From: Catalimonadaceae bacterium JC749
GTDB lineage: Bacteria > Bacteroidota > Bacteroidia > Cytophagales > Cyclobacteriaceae
Direction: 5' to 3'
Length of the DNA: 64,000 bases
NCBI GenBank assembly: GCA_021730635.1
Contig: JAJNNC010000006.1
Span: forward strand, 124,001 to 188,000
The translations under genes were made by a program, and so were the position numbers. Positions 1-8,047 of the stretch are shown here, piece after piece; the stretch's first letter is position 1, and each line of letters opens with the position of its first letter. The notes under the pieces were generated by a model. The model did no database searches, was not told the origin of the DNA, and was given only the letters and a program-made list of their open reading frames with translations.

Positions 1-2
1 GA

Positions 3-908
3 AGCGGTGGAACCTGGGCGGGCGGTGCCTCCACTCACACTTACACCCGGCATTCTTCCGGCTAGGGAGGCAGCTAAATTGCTAAAAGGAATGTTTTCTA
101 TTTCCTCGGCATCCAGGGTCACGATGGAGCCCGTCACATGGGCCTTTTTCTGCTCACCATAACCCACCACTACCACCTCTTCCAGCGACTGTATATCCGG
201 TACTAAACTGGTATTGATCTGCGCACGTCCATTGACTGGCACCTCTACCACAGCAAAGCCCACATAGCTGAAAATCAGTGTATCGTTCTCTTGGGGTACC
301 TGAATCGCGTAATGACCATCAATGTCGGTGATAGTACCCAATTCCGTATTTTTCACCAGGACATTGACACCGGGAAGTCCTCCCCCATCTTCCTGAGAAG
401 TGACCTGCCCTCTCACCATGATCTGCGGGGCCATTGGTTCTTTGCCTGTGGACTGAGAGCGCATTTTTGAGCTGTTGAAATCCTGTCTCACCTTTTCCTG
501 TACAGGCATATTCAGCTTAATGCTCTCTATTTTTTTAATATCTTTTAGAGTTGCTTTCTGAATGACATACGCTTTTTCTCCTATCTTCTCATATTGAAGA
601 TCAAGAGGGTCCAGCAACTTTTTCAAAAATGGCTCCAAGGTTTGCAATGATTCCACGCCCTCCTCAGTAAGCTTAATATCCTGTAAGGTTTCACTGTCGT
701 AGAAAAAACGTACTGTAAATTTTTCTTCCAGCTCTGAAAGTATTTCTCTCAGGGTACGTTGTTGCTCCTCCTGGGCAGGTTGTCCGCTGTGGTCATGATA
801 CCCTGAAGAAGCTAACGGTTGTTGTGCTTGCACAAACAGATGACATAGACAAATCGTCAACACCATCGACCATTTGGAAAATCGGTGCCATTGTAGTAAT
901 CTTCCCAT
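3..908 (-). CDS. SusC-type TonB-dependent receptor, N-terminal part (runs off window)
   Basis: This is the outer-membrane receptor of a SusCD-type glycan importer; only the first 302 codons are inside the window. Translation from the ATG at 908 gives a signal peptide ending near FVQAQQ. A secretin/TonB short N-terminal (STN) domain follows at about residues 45-115 (LREILSELEEKF, then VRFFYD). A carboxypeptidase-regulatory-like domain follows at about 165-245 (GQVTSQEDGGGLPGVNVLVKN, then IDGHY). The TonB box VVVVGYG and the start of the plug (SLAGRMPGVSVSGG) come last. An STN domain marks a transducer that talks to a FecR anti-sigma factor, and the FecR gene lies just upstream (72-base gap) in the same orientation. 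The SusD partner would be expected beyond the left edge. Family call is firm; the substrate is inferred from the neighbouring glycosidases. Confidence 0.93.
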   Translation of the reverse strand, partial: MGRLLQWHRFSKWSMVLTICLCHLFVQAQQPLASSGYHDHSGQPAQEEQQRTLREILSELEEKFTVRFFYDSETLQDIKLTEEGVESLQTLEPFLKKLLDPLDLQYEKIGEKAYVIQKATLKDIKKIESIKLNMPVQEKVRQDFNSSKMRSQSTGKEPMAPQIMVRGQVTSQEDGGGLPGVNVLVKNTELGTITDIDGHYAIQVPQENDTLIFSYVGFAVVEVPVNGRAQINTSLVPDIQSLEEVVVVGYGEQKKAHVTGSIVTLDAEEIENIPFSNLAASLAGRMPGVSVSGGTARPGSTA

Positions 909-980
909 GAACTTGTAGTTTTACGTTGATGTTACTGAGCTCTCTGCTTCTTTTACTGGCCAGATGAAGGGCAGATATTT

Positions 981-2006
981 TTATTTATTTTTCATGATAA
1001 TGCTATTACCTTCTTGCTGTATATGAATATCGAATGTAGTCGTCAATGCTTTTAACAGCAGATCCACCTGGTCGGTCGCAATCGTACCATTGAATCTCTT
1101 TTCCTGAATCGAGTCACCTTCGATGGTGATATGGAAGCCATACGTATCTTCCAGCATTTCCGCTATTTCCCGGATTGGAGTATCTACAAAAATCAGTTCA
1201 CGATCTTTCCAGGAAGAATACAGCGCAGACGCGACAACCCTTTGCTCAAGCGTTTGACTTTTTTCAGAGAAAGCTACCAGATCACCCGGATTCATCCATA
1301 TGGTATCTATTTGTTGCGTCTGACGATCCTTGGCAGGTAAATGCAATTTCACCTTGCCTGAGTTAAGCACAACCTGCGTCTGGTCCTGACGGTTACGCAC
1401 ATTGAAGGTAGTGCCCACCACTTCAATATCCAGCTGTGGCGTATGGACAATAAATTTAGATTTACTTTGGTCGGGTAAGATCATGTCCTGTACCTCAAAA
1501 AAAGCTTCTCCTTCCAGCCATATCTCTCTTACCGCCAATAATTCATCATTATCCTCCCAATGATTGTCATACCGTAAGGTAGAATTGCCATTCAGCGTTA
1601 CCTGTGAATGATCAGGCAGTTCAATGGTTTGTATCTGTCCGTATTCCGTAGTGTAGGTGATCGTATCTGATCGGAAGAGCCAAAAAACAACCCCTGCTAT
1701 CAATAGAAATCCAGTAAAAACAGCCGCCATTTTGTAAGCGGCCGGCCATGAAAACAACTTCTTCCCGGAAGAAGTGTCAGGTGCAGGCATCGCTGTGACG
1801 ATACTCTTGAATATCTCCTCAGAGCGGCTTTGATCCAAGACTTTGAGCTCTTCCTTTTTCCTCCAGGCTTCTTGTAACACAGCCTCGTCTAAAGCACTGT
1901 GACCACCTTGCCGGAGCACTTCCAGCAACGCTTCCAATTCTTCGGGAGTGCATTGATCATTCAAATACTTTCTGAGGAGCTCTCTTCTATGACTATCTTG
2001 ATCCAT
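981..2006 (-). CDS. FecR family anti-sigma factor
   Basis: This is an inner-membrane anti-sigma factor, predicted to hold the adjacent ECF sigma factor until the SusC-type receptor signals substrate. The N-terminal cytoplasmic part (1-90) contains the short helical start typical of the family (LLRKYLNDQCTPEELEALL). One membrane helix lies at about 91-111. The periplasmic FecR domain follows (about 120-240: TEYGQIQTIELPDHSQVTLN, then EGEAFFEV and GTTFNVR). The C-terminal DUF4974-type domain ends the protein (about 265-340: DTPIREIAEMLEDTYG). Length (341 aa) is usual for Bacteroidota. It sits between the sigma factor and the receptor gene, the classical order for a PUL regulator. The family call is confident; its exact sigma partner is inferred from adjacency. 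Confidence 0.95.
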   Translation of the reverse strand: MDQDSHRRELLRKYLNDQCTPEELEALLEVLRQGGHSALDEAVLQEAWRKKEELKVLDQSRSEEIFKSIVTAMPAPDTSSGKKLFSWPAAYKMAAVFTGFLLIAGVVFWLFRSDTITYTTEYGQIQTIELPDHSQVTLNGNSTLRYDNHWEDNDELLAVREIWLEGEAFFEVQDMILPDQSKSKFIVHTPQLDIEVVGTTFNVRNRQDQTQVVLNSGKVKLHLPAKDRQTQQIDTIWMNPGDLVAFSEKSQTLEQRVVASALYSSWKDRELIFVDTPIREIAEMLEDTYGFHITIEGDSIQEKRFNGTIATDQVDLLLKALTTTFDIHIQQEGNSIIMKNK

Positions 2007-2144
2007 TCTATTTTGATTACACTATAAATACAGCAAGACCCGGGGGATAGGCACAATCCAATTGAAAAAATTTTTCATTTTTTTTCGAAAGCACCCTTGG
2101 CTTGCAAAAAGAGGCACTTTGGGAATAATGGCTTCTCCTTTTTT

Positions 2145-2801
2145 TTAGCAGGAGAAAAACTGACAAAGAAAAAAAAGCAGCAGCGTGAGATCACTGTGTA
2201 CCTGAAAATAACGTTTTAGAAATTTCAGGGCGTGAATCATGTGGTTTTTGATAGTACCCGGGGATAAGCATAAGGCGGTCGCGATTTCGGCATGACTCAT
2301 CCCTTCAAAACGGCTCATCCGAAAGACTAATTTACGTTGGGGAGGTAATAACTCTATGGCCTTTTTCAACAGCTTTTGATATTCATCAGAGACTATCATA
2401 TCTTCTGTATGGTTTTTATGACGGAGCTGTTGGAAATAGCTTTTTAATTGTTCTCTTCCCTTATGTTCCCGGGCCGTCTTTTCTAAATAGTTGAGCGCTA
2501 AATTTTTGGTGATGGTAAACAAAAAGGCGTCAATTCCTAAGTTCGGGTCAATGGTATGCCGCAATTGCCAGATTTTTAAAAACACATCATGCACAATTTC
2601 CTCTGCATGGACTTCAGATTTGGTAACTTTGCAGCAATAGGTAAATAATCTGTCCTTATATTGGTCAAATATCTGTCGAAAAGCCGCTTCCTCTCCAGCC
2701 TTCATCCGATACAATAACTCCTGTTGATATGTTTTCCCTTCTTTCAAAATGAACTTCTTAACAGTATTTGAGTAATTAGACAGTTCGTTACAATTACGCA
2801 C
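2145..2801 (-). CDS. ECF (sigma-70 family) RNA polymerase sigma factor
   Basis: Sigma factor predicted to direct transcription of the polysaccharide locus when released by the neighbouring FecR protein. Region 2 is visible (AAFRQIFDQYKDRLFTYC, then HAEEIVHDVFLKIWQLR). Region 4 contains the helix-turn-helix (LLPPQRKLVFRMSRFEGMSHAE, then LCLSPGTIKNHMIHAL), with a hydrophobic tail. The start is unsure: the longest frame opens with GTG at 2801. An ATG at 2705 would begin inside the region just before AAFRQIF and would give a protein of ordinary ECF length with little N-terminal leader. The gene is 138 bases upstream of fecR and 135 bases downstream of the GH65-like gene, all on the same strand. 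Confidence 0.93.
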   Translation of the reverse strand: MRNCNELSNYSNTVKKFILKEGKTYQQELLYRMKAGEEAAFRQIFDQYKDRLFTYCCKVTKSEVHAEEIVHDVFLKIWQLRHTIDPNLGIDAFLFTITKNLALNYLEKTAREHKGREQLKSYFQQLRHKNHTEDMIVSDEYQKLLKKAIELLPPQRKLVFRMSRFEGMSHAEIATALCLSPGTIKNHMIHALKFLKRYFQVHSDLTLLLFFLCQFFSC

Positions 2802-2936
2802 AATAATAAAAAAAACACAAATCGAATTTTATAATAACAGTTACCATTATTAAATTTTTAAATCTTCTGCCAGCGCAAACACCATTTCCGACAGCAGCAC
2901 CTACAGCGCTTTCATTACAAAAATGCTTCTGCCTCC

Positions 2937-5117
2937 TCAGGGTAAGGGGTGCAGCCCTTCCCATTGGACTGGCCACTTCCCATCTTTGGGAAACCCAGGA
3001 TTCGGAGTATCAGGAGCTCCATCCCATCCGGCAGCCATCATGGCCACAGCAGCCAGTAACCCTCCGTTGCCCGGTAAGTATAACCGCAACCGCTGGTCCT
3101 GATAATTGTGACCGTTGACTAAATACGTATTTTTAGGCACGTCCATCAACAAGGCATTGATGGCTTCTTCCGGTTTTCCCAACCGGGCAGCGGCCATGGC
3201 CAGCATAGGATAGTCCCATCCCCAGGTATGCTCCCATTGCCATTGCCTGAGAATGATATCAAAAGTATGGCGCATTAGAACAGTATCCACTACACCCTCT
3301 CCGGGTAAAATGCCATACGCCCCCAACACGATAGGGTGGTCTCTCTGGTATTCCTCTTTTTCATAAGCTTCTAAAGCATTAGCGGTGGGAAGGTACAGAC
3401 TGTCTTGCAGGGGTAAGGGCGACAGATGGGTGAGCACCTCCTGCCACTTCTCCTGTTGGGGCAAACCCAAGCGCTCCCTCCACTGCTGGGCGACCGACAG
3501 GGCATAATGCCAGTAAGCCAGCTCAAAGGGAGGGTCATCCGTTTCCATAGGACGAAAGATTTCCTGCGCCGGTATGAGCGGATGACACAGGTGGTATTGC
3601 TGATCCTCTTCCTTGTACTGCGCGAATGAGGCCATAAAATCAGCCGTATTAAAGACGATATCTTTATACTTTTCCAGCGTTGTCCGGTTGGGCTTTTGTC
3701 TGTAGATGAGTTCGGCCAGGTAGAGGGGATGGGGCTGTTGCCAGAGAAGGAACTCTCCCACATCAGAAGGACTTTTTCTTCCTTCCGGTCCGGTCATCTT
3801 TTGCCATCTTACGCCCTCATACCCCTGCCACTGGGCGGTAGCCCTGGCTTCCGGCATCACCTGCTGGTACCAGTCCATGCTTTTCTCCAGCAAGTCCAGT
3901 CGATTCCATAAGGCAAAGTGCGTGGCATGCCACCAATGCATCTCCAGATGAAATTTTCCATACCAGCTATTCATCGTCAGTCCCGTTTCCTGGGGAGGCA
4001 GCGAACCGGCACATTGCACCCTGGTCAGGTATTGCGACAAGACCACCCGCCTTTCCAATTCCCTGGCACGGGGGTCCGTACAGGCGGAAAAGTCTATCAC
4101 GCCACCCTCTTGCCAAAAGGCTTTCCAGTGTTGCTCGCTTTGCTGCTTTGTGTTGGCAAAACCATCCATGCTATCCTTTTGTGCCTCAGCACTGAACAGC
4201 ACACTGAAATCAAAGCTATCCTGCTCCTGAGAAGGCATGAGGGTAAAATGGTGGGGTTGCAGTTGAGAAAACGTGCCTTTCTCCTGCCAGTCAACCTGCA
4301 CAAAATAGCGATTTGTATCCAGGGTTCGTTGCAATAATACTTGGTTGGCTTCCTGGTTCACCATTTCACTTTGATGTTTCTCGGGCGCAGCCCAATCATA
4401 GCCTGCACAAACATGACAGTCATTCCCATAAGGGAACTGAAAACGAATGTGCAAACGATCCTGTGCTATCAAGGCAGACTCAATACGAACAGAAATCTGA
4501 TCTTTAACCGGATGGCTGTAAAGGATTACTTTGACCGGCACCCCTTCAATGCTGTAATGACTCTCTATGTTGCCTGTCCAAAGATCCAGTTGCTGGTCAA
4601 TATCTTGTAAGTCTGTTATAGCCACTTCTTCTCCATTTTCCTTTAACAGTACTAATCCGATCAGGCCCAGGTGCAGGCGGTGCGGATTCGACCGTAAATA
4701 ATGAGAAGCCTGTCCTGCCTTTCCGGCTGCATGCTGCACCGCATAAGGCACCTTTCTCTCTTCACAGGTTTCAAAAGTTTCAGCCACATCGGCGATAGCA
4801 TAGGCACCGGTATTAGGAAAGCTATGCCATCCCCATTGGCTTTGGGTACCCAGCGTTATGCCATTTTCATAGTATTGCGGAAAAGTCTGTAAACCGGATA
4901 CATCCACCGTAAAAGCAAATTCTCCGTTGCCCACCGTCAAAGACCCCAGTGAATCAGGCGATGAGAGCTTTACGTTATGCCGGCTGACTACAGCCTGACG
5001 GTCAATGGTTGAAGCTTTCTCCGCTTCCGGTCGCTCCTGACTACAGGACGATACCATACAAAACAATGCGCTGTAAAAAAACTGAATAAGAACGGGTACC
5101 TGACTGATTTTTGACAT
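2937..5117 (-). CDS. GH65-like (alpha/alpha)6-barrel glycoside hydrolase, lipoprotein
   Basis: Probable periplasmic or surface glycosidase. The N-terminus has a lipoprotein-type signal (ALFCMVSSCSQ). A beta-sandwich-like part follows to about residue 330, then a six-hairpin catalytic region. The stretch MNSWYGKFHLEMHWWHATHF at about residues 380-400 is the kind of segment found near the active site of GH65-like enzymes, and a late Glu/Asp-rich loop (WQWEHTWGWDYPMLAMAAAR) continues the barrel. I cannot say whether it hydrolyses or phosphorolyses its substrate, nor name the sugar. It is the last glycosidase gene before the sigma factor and is separated from the DUF1080/PA14 gene by 279 bases, so it may have its own promoter. 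Length 726 aa. Confidence 0.75.
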   Translation of the reverse strand: MSKISQVPVLIQFFYSALFCMVSSCSQERPEAEKASTIDRQAVVSRHNVKLSSPDSLGSLTVGNGEFAFTVDVSGLQTFPQYYENGITLGTQSQWGWHSFPNTGAYAIADVAETFETCEERKVPYAVQHAAGKAGQASHYLRSNPHRLHLGLIGLVLLKENGEEVAITDLQDIDQQLDLWTGNIESHYSIEGVPVKVILYSHPVKDQISVRIESALIAQDRLHIRFQFPYGNDCHVCAGYDWAAPEKHQSEMVNQEANQVLLQRTLDTNRYFVQVDWQEKGTFSQLQPHHFTLMPSQEQDSFDFSVLFSAEAQKDSMDGFANTKQQSEQHWKAFWQEGGVIDFSACTDPRARELERRVVLSQYLTRVQCAGSLPPQETGLTMNSWYGKFHLEMHWWHATHFALWNRLDLLEKSMDWYQQVMPEARATAQWQGYEGVRWQKMTGPEGRKSPSDVGEFLLWQQPHPLYLAELIYRQKPNRTTLEKYKDIVFNTADFMASFAQYKEEDQQYHLCHPLIPAQEIFRPMETDDPPFELAYWHYALSVAQQWRERLGLPQQEKWQEVLTHLSPLPLQDSLYLPTANALEAYEKEEYQRDHPIVLGAYGILPGEGVVDTVLMRHTFDIILRQWQWEHTWGWDYPMLAMAAARLGKPEEAINALLMDVPKNTYLVNGHNYQDQRLRLYLPGNGGLLAAVAMMAAGWDGAPDTPNPGFPKDGKWPVQWEGLHPLP

Positions 5118-5396
5118 AAAAAAGTAAACAAAGGAGTTAATACTATCTATAAAATGGCGGTTATATTTCGTTGTAACAAACTTTTCGCTCTATAGCACAG
5201 ATTTATTTTCTGTCTGACTTTGATGACCTCCCTTTCATTCAAATAGTATGTGCGGAGGAAGAAAGTTCTATCACCCGGATTTCTCTCCTTTTGAACAGGG
5301 ATAGCTTGCGGTGGCTGTGCCTGCCATACCCTGAACAACAGGCTGTTCAGCATTTTGATAGATGATGTATGCTTCTGTCTGTTCATTGTTTGCTGT
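5118..5396. other. Intergenic gap inside the glycosidase cluster
   Basis: The 279 bases between the DUF1080/PA14 gene and the GH65-like gene hold no convincing gene. An open frame on the minus strand (5147-5518) runs through it, but it overlaps the end of the DUF1080/PA14 gene, has a basic, low-complexity composition and no recognisable domain. The gap is much larger than those between the other cluster genes (mostly under 35 bases), so a promoter for the GH65-like gene may lie here; I did not find a clear consensus one. Confidence 0.4.
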
Positions 5397-7250
5397 TTAC
5401 CAAATAATAGAATAAGTAAGAGAAGAGGTATCCGCTGCAGCGCTAACAGGTAACAACAACTCTTCATACCCCTCCTGCTGCCGCACGACAGGCGCCTCTC
5501 CTCCAGCCTCGATATCATCTATGTAGTAGCTCTTGTCATTTATCGCATAGCTCCCATCCGGCAGCTTCTCTATGCGACTGCCCCTGGCCAGCAGGAAGTA
5601 CAAGGGTCCTGTATGCTGATCAAACTGAAAGCTTACCTGACGGTTTAGCGTTTGATGATTTTCTGAGGGAAAAAGGGCATCTTCCACTCTGACCCCTTCA
5701 AGGGTATAAAAAAAGACAGGTAACCCATTTTCCGTCAGTTGATAACCTCTATCGGACAGTTCCCCTTCATCGGGACTTATAGCATCTGGCCATGGCGCAT
5801 TCTTCCCTGACAGCATGGCTACTGCCGGTTTTCCTGACAGTTCTATGGTAGCACCCAGAGGTATCTCCAGTTGCGTCTCCCCACGGCTCACCCACATTTG
5901 ACCCACATCCAGAAAATCGCCGTGCCAGACAGAAAGGAGGTTGTAATTTTTCAGTTCATAGGCGTAATTCAGTCCTCCGGGAATGCCTACGCTCATCACA
6001 TAAGGATTTTTGGCATCATGATGCATCATAAATCCGCGTTGGATCAGTGGCTCATTTTTCACAGGGTAGGGCAACGTCCCAAACACCCTGTAGTGCCTTT
6101 CGGAGGCCTGTGTATGTAAGGCTGTCCAGGGAATGCCCGCCCCCTCATAGTTCAATACCAGACATTCATCCGTATTGGCATATATGACTTTGAAAGGATG
6201 TTTTCCCGATTCAAAGTGACGGTTTCCATAAAAAGCATCTTCATAATCCCGGGTACCCTGATTTTCCACTATGAGTTTGTCGTCTATATACAACCAGGCA
6301 GGGCCACCGGCCTTCAGCTCAAACAGGTAGGATCCCTCGTAGGGCATCTGCATAGTTCCCTCTATCAGCAACATATCATGCTCTGCACTTAATTTGGCAG
6401 AAAGGCTGTCAGTCGTTCCGGTTTTAGTAGGTTCCAGCAAAGAAAGGGTATCCTGGGAAGCTTTATACATGCCATGATACAGGCGATAGCGCATGTCTTC
6501 CAGGGCCAACTTTTCATCACCATAGGCTTTGTAGCGGATATTGCGGAAAGCCACCGGCCCCTGATCTCCCAGGAACATGAGTGGTCCGGTAGCCTTTTCA
6601 TCTTCAAAAGCGGTTCCTACCGAAGGACCTGACAACACTACCCCTTGCTGCACCAGGACACCATTCAGATAGACCTCCTCAAAACGGGCATCGGCTATTT
6701 TTTTCCCGGATTCGTCAAAGCGAGGAGCTATGAAATGAATCTCCAGATGCTGCCATAAGCCGGGGGCTTTCACCGCATGTTTATCAGGCGCTATACCTGC
6801 CCTCTTTTTTCCTGCCCCTGGATAGAGACTGCCGCTACGTTCAGCAGTGAGTGAATCTTTTCCCCAGCTATCCAGCAATTGCACGCCATAGCGTCCCTGC
6901 AAATAGATGCCGGTACTGGAATTTTTAGGCATCAGGAAATCCAGCGACAGATCTATGTCTCCATGTTCCATATTGGTAAAAATAGCAGCCTGATGTCCCT
7001 GGGCACTGCCCGGCAGGTTGACCAGCATACCAGTACCCTCGTCTGCTTCCAAATGTTTGTCTTCATTCCGGTTAGCATATACTTCACCGGCCACCTTCCA
7101 TTGCCCGCCTTCAGCATGGAAATCTTCAAGATTGGATAAACGGATACTTTCCATAGGAAGACTGTTACCTTCTATCGCCTTTTCAGCTTCCTGGGTACAG
7201 GCAGCCAAGATCATCATACTAAGGCACCACACTAGCATTTTTTGTGACAT
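5397..7250 (-). CDS. DUF1080 plus PA14-like domain secreted lipoprotein
   Basis: Secreted carbohydrate-active protein. A lipoprotein signal (MMILAACTQ) is followed by a DUF1080/3-keto-disaccharide-hydrolase-type jelly roll at about residues 40-250 (STGIYLQGRYGVQLLDSWG; ARFEEVYLNGVLV; GPVAFRNIRYKAYG). A PA14-like module follows at about 255-380 (RYRLYHGMY; PYEGSYLFELKAGGPAWLYI; DDKLIVENQG), the class that often binds glycans. The remaining 230 residues are another beta-rich region that I do not recognise. The catalytic role of DUF1080 proteins varies; some act on 3-keto-glycosides. The gene lies 31 bases after the stand-alone DUF1080 gene, in the same transcription unit. Confidence 0.85.
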   Translation of the reverse strand: MSQKMLVWCLSMMILAACTQEAEKAIEGNSLPMESIRLSNLEDFHAEGGQWKVAGEVYANRNEDKHLEADEGTGMLVNLPGSAQGHQAAIFTNMEHGDIDLSLDFLMPKNSSTGIYLQGRYGVQLLDSWGKDSLTAERSGSLYPGAGKKRAGIAPDKHAVKAPGLWQHLEIHFIAPRFDESGKKIADARFEEVYLNGVLVQQGVVLSGPSVGTAFEDEKATGPLMFLGDQGPVAFRNIRYKAYGDEKLALEDMRYRLYHGMYKASQDTLSLLEPTKTGTTDSLSAKLSAEHDMLLIEGTMQMPYEGSYLFELKAGGPAWLYIDDKLIVENQGTRDYEDAFYGNRHFESGKHPFKVIYANTDECLVLNYEGAGIPWTALHTQASERHYRVFGTLPYPVKNEPLIQRGFMMHHDAKNPYVMSVGIPGGLNYAYELKNYNLLSVWHGDFLDVGQMWVSRGETQLEIPLGATIELSGKPAVAMLSGKNAPWPDAISPDEGELSDRGYQLTENGLPVFFYTLEGVRVEDALFPSENHQTLNRQVSFQFDQHTGPLYFLLARGSRIEKLPDGSYAINDKSYYIDDIEAGGEAPVVRQQEGYEELLLPVSAAADTSSLTYSIIW

Positions 7251-7281
7251 ATGTGAGCGTTTTAGGTACTGCTTATAAAGT

Positions 7282-8037
7282 TTAGTGCAGGGTTAATTCC
7301 CTGAGCCAGATATTCCTGAAACTGACCTGGCTGTTGTGTTCCTGCAAACGCAAGGGTAATTTACTTTCATGATATTCATAGGCCGGATATCCCTGGTATT
7401 TCATAGGCCCTTTAAGTTCCACATGATGGAGAATGAGCACGCCATTATGGAAAACTGTCAGATAGGCAGGTTTTTTTAAGGATGTGTCCCTGTTGAATGC
7501 AGGGGCTTCAAACACAATATCAAAAGTCTGCCACGTCTGTGGCGGCAGACAAGCGTTTACCAGGGGAATATGCTGTTTATAGACACTACCTGCCTGCCCG
7601 TTGTAATAAATCTCATTTTTATCATGGAAAGATTCATAGATCTGAAGTTCATACAGCCCCATCAGCAAGATGCCGCTGTTACCCATATTGTTGCTATAGT
7701 CTTCTTTCGGATCGGGGGTCTTCCATTCCACATGCAGTTGTATACTCCCAAAAGGCTGCTTTGTCTGAATATCCCCACTTTTAGGTGCTACGACCAAAGC
7801 TTCTCCTTCCACTTTCCAGGATACAGACTTCCCGTCCATATGCTCCCAATGATCCAGATCCTGTTTTCCCGAAAACAAGACGATCGCATCGGAAGGGAGC
7901 TTCCCCTTTATTCCCGGATCAACTACAGGTGGTTTCCTGGACCAGTCCTCTGTGGCTTCAGGCGATATTTCCTGTGCTATTACCACGCCAGTGAGAAAAG
8001 TAACAGAAGTAAGCAATACAAGCATTTTATATATCAT
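7282..8037 (-). CDS. DUF1080 domain protein (3-keto-disaccharide hydrolase-like)
   Basis: Secreted single-domain protein of 251 aa with a signal peptide (MLVLLTSVTFLTGVVIAQ). The DUF1080 jelly roll spans nearly the whole mature protein: DAIVLFSGKQDLDHWEHMDG, SWKVEGEALVVAPKSGDIQT, NNMGNSGILLMGLYELQIYES, and the terminal PLRLQEHNSQVSFRNIWLREL. These are strong family signatures. Known relatives act on 3-keto-glycosides or bind carbohydrates; which applies here cannot be told from sequence alone. It follows the GH95 gene by 10 bases and precedes the DUF1080/PA14 gene by 31 bases, so it is part of the same operon. Confidence 0.9.
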   Translation of the reverse strand: MIYKMLVLLTSVTFLTGVVIAQEISPEATEDWSRKPPVVDPGIKGKLPSDAIVLFSGKQDLDHWEHMDGKSVSWKVEGEALVVAPKSGDIQTKQPFGSIQLHVEWKTPDPKEDYSNNMGNSGILLMGLYELQIYESFHDKNEIYYNGQAGSVYKQHIPLVNACLPPQTWQTFDIVFEAPAFNRDTSLKKPAYLTVFHNGVLILHHVELKGPMKYQGYPAYEYHESKLPLRLQEHNSQVSFRNIWLRELTLH

Positions 8038-8047
8038 TGCCTCGTCT

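Noticed and set aside
2794-2976. 60-codon minus-strand frame spanning the gap before the sigma gene
   Set aside because: It overlaps both neighbours' ends in a different frame and its sequence looks like translated intergenic DNA.
5147-5518. 123-codon minus-strand frame between the GH65-like and DUF1080/PA14 genes
   Set aside because: It overlaps the end of a clear gene by 120 bases in another frame, has no domain and an unusual basic composition.
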